Below, piece after piece: positions 53,626 through 59,197 of a stretch of 64,000 nt of DNA. Position numbers and translations under genes: made by a program. The notes beneath the pieces were generated by a model, which searched no databases, was not told the DNA's origin, and saw only the letters and a list, made by a program, of their open reading frames with translations. Origin of the DNA: Acidicapsa dinghuensis (GTDB taxonomy: Bacteria; Acidobacteriota; Terriglobia; Terriglobales; Acidobacteriaceae); NCBI RefSeq assembly GCF_025685685.1, contig NZ_JAGSYH010000004.1:186001-250000 (forward strand), in the 5' to 3' direction. Position 1 is the first letter of the stretch; each line of letters begins with the position of its first letter.

Positions 53626-54014
53626 TATGCGGCCCTCAGGTTTGCAGCGGATTCCAGTTCACGTTTGACCAAAGCAAGATAACTTTCGAGCGAATCAATG
53701 CCAGATTTCCAAGCGCCAGCTGGCAGATGCCGCGACCACCGCTGCCATTGGCGTCCCAAATGCGACTCGATCTGCTGCGTCGCCGCGATCAAACGGCCGT
53801 CAGGACGGCCAATCGCAGGGCTAAACCACCACATGTCCGGCGGAACATCTGGATAGCCTGCTGATAGTCGAAGCAGCAGATCCGCGACACGGCAATTTAA
53901 TCCAGGGGGAATCGGGTAGTTCCGAATAACAATGCAGGTAATCCCACCTGCTGTAGAAACGGCATGTTCTAACGATCGTGCAGTTAACGCATCTATATCG
54001 CTTTGCGGCAACAT
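53625..54014 (-). CDS. E2-like conjugating protein (Prok-E2 family E type)
   Basis: 129 residues. UBC-like pattern: YPIPPGLNCRVADLLLRLSAGYPDVPPDMWWFSP (34-66) followed by a WQRWSRH motif (90-96) and W102 within AGAWKSGIDSLESYL. The two cysteines (27 and 41) lie in the early strands, not where an E2 nucleophile is expected, so the canonical active-site Cys seems absent. Ser94 in WSRH is a candidate nucleophile. It starts 11 nt after the Ubl gene and is coupled to the E1 gene. The role is to carry and transfer the ubiquitin-like protein. Confidence 0.85.
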   Translation of the reverse strand: MLPQSDIDALTARSLEHAVSTAGGITCIVIRNYPIPPGLNCRVADLLLRLSAGYPDVPPDMWWFSPAIGRPDGRLIAATQQIESHLGRQWQRWSRHLPAGAWKSGIDSLESYLALVKRELESAANLRAA

Positions 54015-54025
54015 TGCTTCTCTCC

Positions 54026-54442
54026 TTATCGGCGCGCTCCAGGGTTGATCCGCGCCGGCGCGGTGAAGAAGCGAAGCCCATCCCGCATCTTTACGACCTC
54101 TGTATCCTCGATTTTTCTGTCCGATCCGCCCGGCACTACCTCAAAAAGGTCCCGATCGGGTCCAATGGGCGGTTTTGGCAGGTTCCGCAGTTCGCTCCCC
54201 GTCATGCTTCGTTGATGGACGTGATAGTCTTGGCGGTCAATCTTGATCACAAACTCCCGTTTAGCCTCCACTTCGAAGGCATGTACCTCAGATGCTTCCT
54301 TCTTCTCAAAAGCGCGCAGTGCTTCTTGTTCGCGCACTTCAAATTTCTCAAGCCGCTCATGCCGCTGTCGCTCGAACTCCTCAAGTTCTTTGGCCTGTTT
54401 ACGCTTGAATTCCTCCAGCTCCTGATCGATTCCTTCGGGCAT
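54026..54442 (-). CDS. Ubiquitin-like protein with N-terminal coiled coil (multiubiquitin family)
   Basis: 138 residues from ATG 54442, supported by AGGAGG 10 nt upstream; the frame is open to 54667 across the divergent promoter, which is rejected. Residues 5-60 form a charged coiled coil (EEFKRKQAKELEEFERQR). Residues 63-135 match the multiubiquitin-type Ubl domain: FVIKIDRQDYHVHQRSMTGSE, LPKPPIGPDRDLFEV, GLRFFTAPARINPG. The protein ends INPGARR, so a C-terminal Gly is exposed only if ARR is removed. It is the first gene of the conjugation operon, and the E1 and E2 that follow should act on it. One Ubl copy only. Confidence 0.88.
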   Translation of the reverse strand: MPEGIDQELEEFKRKQAKELEEFERQRHERLEKFEVREQEALRAFEKKEASEVHAFEVEAKREFVIKIDRQDYHVHQRSMTGSELRNLPKPPIGPDRDLFEVVPGGSDRKIEDTEVVKMRDGLRFFTAPARINPGARR

Positions 54443-54465
54443 CTGTCGGCGCCTCCTGCACCGTG

Positions 54466-54493
54466 ATACCACGGTATCAAACAACCGTGGTAT
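54466..54493. promoter_or_regulatory. Inverted repeat between Ubl operon and RHH gene
   Basis: Perfect 10-bp arms ATACCACGGT (54466-54475) and ACCGTGGTAT (54484-54493) separated by 8 nt. The left arm also overlaps a smaller palindrome (GATACC-AC-GGTATC). It sits 23 nt upstream of the Ubl start and 34 nt upstream of the RHH start. The next bases read TTGACA (54493-54498), a possible -35 for the RHH gene. It is a likely operator for the RHH protein controlling both directions. Confidence 0.65.
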
Positions 54494-54527
54494 TGACAAG
54501 TCAAATAGTCTGAGAGAGGATGCTTTT

Positions 54528-54734
54528 ATGAAGCCTTCTAAGGCAATGACGATTCGATTGTCCGCTGACCAAGCCGAGGCTCTGGAAACTGTAGCCACGG
54601 TCGAACAACGGCCCGTCGCAGAAGTGATCCGTGCCGCCATCACAGCGCATGTCGAGAATCGGCGCAACGATCCCCACTTCCAGGACGAACTGCGGGGACG
54701 TATCGATCGGGCTAAGAAGTTCCTGCAACGCTGA
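54528..54734 (+). CDS. Ribbon-helix-helix (CopG-type) regulator
   Basis: 68 residues; GAGAGAGGA site 7 nt upstream. The ribbon-helix-helix signature TIRLSADQAEALETVATVEQRPVAEVIRAAITAHV lies at about 8-42, followed by a basic helical tail. Such proteins are antitoxins or small repressors binding DNA as dimers. It is divergent from the ubiquitin-like operon across an inverted repeat and convergent with the Fic gene, which has its own antitoxin, so regulation of the Ubl operon is the more likely job. Confidence 0.85.
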   Translation: MKPSKAMTIRLSADQAEALETVATVEQRPVAEVIRAAITAHVENRRNDPHFQDELRGRIDRAKKFLQR

Positions 54735-54739
54735 TCGAC

Positions 54740-55324
54740 TTAGATCAGAAGATTTCCAAGCTCGACGATCAGGGGCTCCCGGTTGCCGAAATAACTGGCA
54801 ATCATCGCCGGCAGGAACGTGGTTCGATCCAGACGCTCAAAGGCAAAGGGATGATTGACGTTTGCTCCGATCAGACCAATGAATGCCATCTGAGAGCGTC
54901 CATTTCCTTCACGAAAAGGATGAATAGCATTGAGTTCTCCCAAAAAGCGAGCGATCTCCTGAAGAAATGCACTCGAAGTCAGTTCAACAAAGGCTTCCCC
55001 GCCACGTAGTCCTTGAAAGAGCGCGTCCATCTGCGCGGGAATGTACTCCTGATAGCAGAAGAAGTTGCCGCCCTTCGATGTTCGTACTGTACGATACTGG
55101 CCCGCCCAATCGTAAACATCCTGAAAAAGATGATGATGCACAGCTCGATAGTGGACTGTATCGAAGATGCCTTCTGGCAGAGGCTCCTCCGCACGGAGCG
55201 TTGAGATCTCTATCTCGAAGGCATCAAGCGTGTCTTGGTCTTGGATGTTAAGGAGATTCTTGAGAACGGTCGTGCCAGGATAGCAATACGGGTCATCGAA
55301 GGCGTCATAGCCTTCAATGTTCAT
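54740..55324 (-). CDS. Fic/DOC-family protein (probable AMP transferase toxin)
   Basis: 194 residues. The Fic motif HPFREGNGRS is complete (His135 to Arg143, Glu139). The DTVHYRAVHHHLFQDVYDWAGQYRTV segment (55-80) is the standard Fic flap region, with GGNFFCYQEYIP after it. Fic enzymes transfer AMP (or other nucleotide parts) to target proteins such as gyrase. No inhibitory helix is visible inside the protein; the overlapping upstream gene supplies it. It overlaps that gene by 4 nt (ATGA), a class I toxin-antitoxin layout. Confidence 0.93.
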   Translation of the reverse strand: MNIEGYDAFDDPYCYPGTTVLKNLLNIQDQDTLDAFEIEISTLRAEEPLPEGIFDTVHYRAVHHHLFQDVYDWAGQYRTVRTSKGGNFFCYQEYIPAQMDALFQGLRGGEAFVELTSSAFLQEIARFLGELNAIHPFREGNGRSQMAFIGLIGANVNHPFAFERLDRTTFLPAMIASYFGNREPLIVELGNLLI

Positions 55325-55524
55325 CCGCGCTTCCGCGCGCCTGCGAAGGCGCGGATCGTCTCTGCACGCCGCTGCGCTTGCGGGAGAGAAGCCGTTCGTT
55401 CTAGACGTTCCTCACTCCCAGAATGGAGCTTCAATCCTTCTACCGCCGAGATGGCCGCGAAGCTCTTGCTCCCCAACACAAACTTCTTTGAGGAAACCCG
55501 CACTTTTTCGGCGCGCTCATTCAT
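55321..55524 (-). CDS. VbhA-like Fic antitoxin
   Basis: 67 residues, overlapping the Fic gene as ATGA. It carries SFAAISAVEGLKL (21-33), resembling the (S/T)xxxE(G/N) inhibitory helix in which the Glu (here Glu29, followed by Gly30) blocks ATP in the Fic pocket. The Ser/Thr position is Ile here, with Ser one residue later. The C-terminal part (QAQRRAETIRAFAGARK) is helical and basic. It is the antitoxin of the Fic protein. Confidence 0.8.
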   Translation of the reverse strand: MNERAEKVRVSSKKFVLGSKSFAAISAVEGLKLHSGSEERLERTASLPQAQRRAETIRAFAGARKRG

Positions 55525-56076
55525 GTTTCTATTTTATCAGTGATTATGGAAAATCCATAGGCAATATCGCCGCCGGCGCCTTATAGTCGTCCGAAAGATC
55601 CTGCCGTCGAACCGATCGACTCCGGCACACATTTGGCACACACGACCGTCCTGAGAGCAAGAATTGTCCTAAGTTTCTCCAAGATTTACATTGATCCGGG
55701 CGCGTCAGTGGCTGCACAAAGTCGGACGCGTCGATTTGCAACGATCACTTTTCCGACTAGCCGGTTTTTCGACAACTTGGATTTGCGCGCCGCCTCGACC
55801 TGCTTCAGCGCAGCGATGATCTGCGCCTCCGTATGCCTGCTCCTTCCCATCTTCTTCCCCCTCCGCTTCCAGAAATCCTAATCACTTCTGTACGGATCCA
55901 GGGGTGCAGGTCACCCGCACCTTGAATCGGCAAGGTGATTAAACCCAACCTGTTGGCGTGGCCTATTTGCATTGGACCTCTTTAGAACCTCAGCTCCCGC
56001 CTACGGTTCATTAGCAATCGGTACAAGAGTACAGCCGCTCTATCCATCTTGGTAACAACTTCATATTGCCGAAGCT
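55525..56076. other. Mostly non-coding stretch with an IS3 scrap
   Basis: 550 nt holding only the IS3 orfA fragment at 55787-55850 and short, unconvincing open frames on both strands. No terminator hairpin or tRNA seen. Confidence 0.4.
55787..55850 (-). pseudogene. IS3-family orfA N-terminal scrap
   Basis: From ATG 55850 on the minus strand the reading is MGRSRHTEAQIIAALKQVEA followed by ARKSK, the typical first helix of an IS3-family OrfA. Similarity ends after about 25 codons. It is a different subgroup from the IS3 remnant at 5.2-5.7 kb (MARKRYTPEQIASVLR), so the two are separate insertions. Confidence 0.7.
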
Positions 56077-56367
56077 ATGCAATTTGCCGAGGATGATCAT
56101 CCTCGGCCGGCAGAAGTCGCGGTCGGTCAGATTCGTGACGAACTGAGCCCTCACCATGCCCTTATTCTTACAGAACTCCAGATAGAATCTTTGCAGACCC
56201 TGTTTGAACTCACCTATGACCTGTTTATTAGTAGTCCCGGGATAGTACTGAACTCGCCCAACGTGGATATTTGCAGGCTGCGCGGGCCATACGGCGAGCC
56301 TCGTTTGAAGATTATATATTTGACAAAAGTAATAGATAGAGCGATGCTCGTCTCATGGATGAGCTAA
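56077..56367 (+). CDS. Weakly supported hypothetical protein
   Basis: 96 residues; helical middle (ELQIESLQTLFELTYDLFI) and a strand-like tail (GEPRLKIIYLTKVIDRAMLVSWM). No family recognised and no clear Shine-Dalgarno. It lies between IS3 and IS1595 remnants. It could be real or chance. Confidence 0.3.
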   Translation: MQFAEDDHPRPAEVAVGQIRDELSPHHALILTELQIESLQTLFELTYDLFISSPGIVLNSPNVDICRLRGPYGEPRLKIIYLTKVIDRAMLVSWMS

Positions 56368-56515
56368 ACGCTACTTTTTCTTGGGCTTGCTTGCAGATGC
56401 GGAGGGTCGCAATTGCTTGCGAATGTCCTGTTTCAGAGAAGCCAGCAGTTTGCGGGTTGGAACCTTCTTTAGTTCCGTCTGTTTGCTCGTCTCGTTCATG
56501 CGTGGAGCGCTCCCT

Positions 56516-57406
56516 ATGACCATTATCGACCTTTGCACGACGTTTTCAAGTGATGATCGGTGCCGTGAAATGTTGGAGCGCCTGAAGTGGCCGAACGGCC
56601 CCGAGTGCCCACGCTGCAAAGGATCGGCCATCCGTCTGATCACGAACGCCAAGATTCTGTATTGCAAAGATTGCGACTACCAGTTCACGGTCACAGCCAA
56701 TACGATTTTCCATGATTCGCATCTCCCGCTTATCAAGTGGCTAACAGCCGTGTACCTGCTCTGCGAGTCCAAGAAAGGCATGAGCGCGAACCAGATCAAA
56801 CGCACCTTGGGTATCAGCTACAAAACAGCGTGGTATCTGTGTCACCGTATCCGCGCGGCAATGGCGACGGCTGAGAAGCAAATGCTGGACGGTACTGTAG
56901 AGATCGATGAAACGTATGTCGGCGGCAAGATTAAGAAACATCGCGGTCGCAGCAAAGCCAATAAGGAGATCGTCATCGGCATCAAGCAACGCGGCGGAGA
57001 TGTACGGTTCTTTGTGGCCGAAGATGTGAAAACCGGAACGTTGACGAAGTACATCAAGGAGAACGTCTCGGCTGACGTAGACGTGATTATGACCGATGAA
57101 TTTCCGGTTTACCCCACAGCTATCATCAAGGCTGGACATGGCAACACCCCACACAAGACTGTCAATCATCGCAACGGCGTTTATGTGGATGGCGACCTTA
57201 CGACGAATGGCATAGAAAGCGCATTTTCATTGCTCAACCGCGGCATCATCGGAAGCTGGCACAAGGTCAACGCCAAGCACCTTCCGGCCTACCTTGAGGA
57301 AATGCAGTTCCGCTTCAATCGCCGTCATTCCAAGACACTGTTCCTTGAAACGCTTCAGCACATGATTACGGCTGATCCGCTGACATACGAAACCCTGACA
57401 GCCTAA
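56516..57406 (+). CDS. IS1595-family (ISXO2-like) transposase
   Basis: 296 residues from ATG 56516; the longer frame upstream lacks family similarity. Zinc-ribbon N-terminus (CPRC, CKDC; about 29-57), a helix-turn-helix segment (SANQIKRTLGISYKTAWYLCHRIR), then the ISXO2-like DDE domain. That domain has the first Asp in EIDETYVGG, the second in VIMTDEFPVYP and the last acidic position near TNGIESAFSLLNRG, followed by FRFNRRHS. The transposase appears full length and catalytically complete, unlike the two IS3 remnants. Terminal repeats and target duplications were not identified. Confidence 0.9.
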   Translation: MTIIDLCTTFSSDDRCREMLERLKWPNGPECPRCKGSAIRLITNAKILYCKDCDYQFTVTANTIFHDSHLPLIKWLTAVYLLCESKKGMSANQIKRTLGISYKTAWYLCHRIRAAMATAEKQMLDGTVEIDETYVGGKIKKHRGRSKANKEIVIGIKQRGGDVRFFVAEDVKTGTLTKYIKENVSADVDVIMTDEFPVYPTAIIKAGHGNTPHKTVNHRNGVYVDGDLTTNGIESAFSLLNRGIIGSWHKVNAKHLPAYLEEMQFRFNRRHSKTLFLETLQHMITADPLTYETLTA

Positions 57407-57410
57407 ACAC

Positions 57411-57439
57411 ATACGCTCGGCCATTGAAGCCGAGCGTAT
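57411..57439. terminator. Strong hairpin after the transposase gene
   Basis: Perfect 11-bp stem ATACGCTCGGC / GCCGAGCGTAT with a 7-nt loop, beginning 5 nt after the transposase stop and 23 nt before the end of the convergent small gene. No T-run follows on either strand, so it may be a transcription barrier between convergent genes rather than a classical intrinsic terminator. Confidence 0.6.
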
Positions 57440-57462
57440 TAAATGACCTCTGTTTTCGCTGA

Positions 57463-57654
57463 CTATTTACAGGGCTCCGCCTCTTTAGAAGCAGGAGGAG
57501 GAGTGGACGGCTTTTGTGGAGAACGATCCATCGGTCGGTAATCAGATTCCTGCCTGTTACCGGAGGAACCTAAACGCTGCGAAGGCAGCGGAGAGGTTAC
57601 ATCTAATGGGAATGCTCCCCACTGTTGTCGTGCTCCCTGATTGAGATTGTTCAT
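57463..57654 (-). CDS. Small Pro/Gln-rich protein coupled to an SDH-type protease
   Basis: 63 residues. Its ATG overlaps the protease stop (ATGA) with a GGAGAGG site at the end of the protease gene, which is strong evidence for real, coupled expression. The composition is disordered (Pro, Ser, Gln; SPQKPSTPPPASK). No family recognised. It may be a substrate, tag or inhibitor of the protease, by position only. Confidence 0.6.
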   Translation of the reverse strand: MNNLNQGARQQWGAFPLDVTSPLPSQRLGSSGNRQESDYRPMDRSPQKPSTPPPASKEAEPCK

Positions 57655-58781
57655 GATGATTTCCTCTCCTTTCTCTGGGACTGCACCGGAAGATTCTCCC
57701 AGACACTAGACTTGACAAGTACATTATACCGAATTTGCATGTCTGGAGTCCTATGAGAGAGTATCTTCCCTTTGACCTTATGCGCAAATGCCACACGAGG
57801 CGATTCAACGATTGCGTCTGTATATCCATAATCGACCGGTTCGACTTTGGACGTTACGGCGTTATTCAAATCGCTTAGGGTTGTGTTGTAATGACCGGTT
57901 GCCGTTGCGCAGAGGGGAACATCCAATTGCGGAACCGGGGCCAGCAGCTTAGAGGCCTCGGAGCTGTTCAGTAATTCACAGATAGGGTCGAATGGTTCTC
58001 TTTCCTTGAGTTCCTCCTCAAGTAAGAGCCAAGCTTGCCACATCAACGCATCCAGGGTTGAATCCGATTGGACATTTAGCCCGATGTTTTTTGCTTCTTT
58101 TCGGTTAACGGGATAACCATGCGATTGAAATTTGCGGTTCATATGGTCAATAATTGCGTGGATTTTCGCTTGCCCCGTTTCCCCAGAGTTCATGTGTTCA
58201 GCGAGCAAATTTCCCCCCATGTCCTCCGCAAGCTTCGAACTGCGTGCAGTGAATCCTATGCCCAAGCTTCCCACTTCCTGACAGGTTTTTTCGAACAGCG
58301 TTCGAATATGCTCCTGATCAGTAAGTTTCAGTTTTTCCCGCACAAAATCAAGGAATGCGCTAATGTCTTCAGTTGAATACGACCGCGATTGACCGCTCGC
58401 ATCTTCCATTACTATCTGGAAATCAATTGGCCCCAAGTTGCCATTTGGGTGCATCATAATCTCGTTTGCGCCAAGCGCTACCAGAGTCGCAGCGCTGTAT
58501 GCGCTTTGAGGTATCAGCACCGATACTTTGTCCACGCGTTGCCTCAAGAGAGAGGAGATGCGCCAAGCAACCATAGGGTCGCCTCCGAAACTAACAATCA
58601 GGAAATCAACCTCCTTTGTCTCGGGGGGCAATTTGTCAATTTGCTCAATCAGGCACGGAATTGCATCGCTGGACATCATGGACACGACGCCCTTCCTCTT
58701 GCTTGTTACATAGACGATAAGCGGACGCTTGCGGTAAGCCTCAATCTGCTGATAGAGGGCTATTCTTTTATCCAAACTCAT
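57651..58781 (-). CDS. Second SDH-type (ClpP/SppA-like) serine protease
   Basis: 376 residues from ATG 58781 (a GTG two codons earlier is also possible). The Clp-like core has VDFLIVSFGGDPMVAWRI (oxyanion loop), the nucleophile motif QSAYSAATLVALGANEIMM (Ser96) and GNLGPIDFQI, the same pattern as the protease in the ubiquitin-like operon but with low overall similarity. A longer C-terminal extension of about 130 residues holds the end of the fold and an unknown tail. It is followed by an overlapping 63-residue gene. Likely cytoplasmic; substrate unknown. Confidence 0.8.
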   Translation of the reverse strand: MSLDKRIALYQQIEAYRKRPLIVYVTSKRKGVVSMMSSDAIPCLIEQIDKLPPETKEVDFLIVSFGGDPMVAWRISSLLRQRVDKVSVLIPQSAYSAATLVALGANEIMMHPNGNLGPIDFQIVMEDASGQSRSYSTEDISAFLDFVREKLKLTDQEHIRTLFEKTCQEVGSLGIGFTARSSKLAEDMGGNLLAEHMNSGETGQAKIHAIIDHMNRKFQSHGYPVNRKEAKNIGLNVQSDSTLDALMWQAWLLLEEELKEREPFDPICELLNSSEASKLLAPVPQLDVPLCATATGHYNTTLSDLNNAVTSKVEPVDYGYTDAIVESPRVAFAHKVKGKILSHRTPDMQIRYNVLVKSSVWENLPVQSQRKERKSS

Positions 58782-58890
58782 GCACACGCTCGCGGACAGG
58801 CTGAAATAGGGAACTCACACTGATTAGTGTTGGAATGCGCCACCAATGTTTCACAGTCTCGGGAGCTATGGGAAGGAAAAATCTACGACT

Positions 58891-59106
58891 TTAGCGGCAC
58901 ACGCACGCATCAGGGGAAAATTCTAGAGCACATTCCCAATTCGTATCTTTGGTCAAGTATATAACATTCCCTCGTTTTATCGCGTCTGGCCGGCTATCGA
59001 GAAGAATGTATTTCCTCATCTGGACCGCTTGGAAGACAATCTTAGCCAGAATGGGATCTGAAAAAGTAGCCTGTTCTCGCAAGAGATCGTCTACAGAATC
59101 AAACAC
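58891..59106 (-). CDS. Hypothetical protein, 71 residues
   Basis: GTG start with a GAGCGGAAG-like site. N-terminal helix (SVDDLLREQATFSDPILAKIVFQAVQMRK), then a strand segment (NVIYLTKDTNWECALEF). No family recognised. It lies 109 nt upstream of the second SDH-type protease on the same strand and could be its first operon gene. Confidence 0.45.
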   Translation of the reverse strand: MFDSVDDLLREQATFSDPILAKIVFQAVQMRKYILLDSRPDAIKRGNVIYLTKDTNWECALEFSPDACVCR

Positions 59107-59197
59107 CGACTTCCGCTCACTATGGGATCGTCTCAGTTCTCCGCCTCCAACATCGGCTTTCGTTGCGTGACGCCTTGAACAGCGCCTTCTTTTCGAC

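Noticed and set aside
54443..54667. N-terminal extension of the ubiquitin-like protein frame
   Set aside because: It would cross the divergent RHH gene and its promoter; the AGGAGG-preceded ATG at 54442 is the better start.
56371..56499. 42-codon minus-strand frame divergent from the ISXO2-type transposase
   Set aside because: Basic composition and a distant GGGAG site are suggestive, but it is too short and unrecognised to support.
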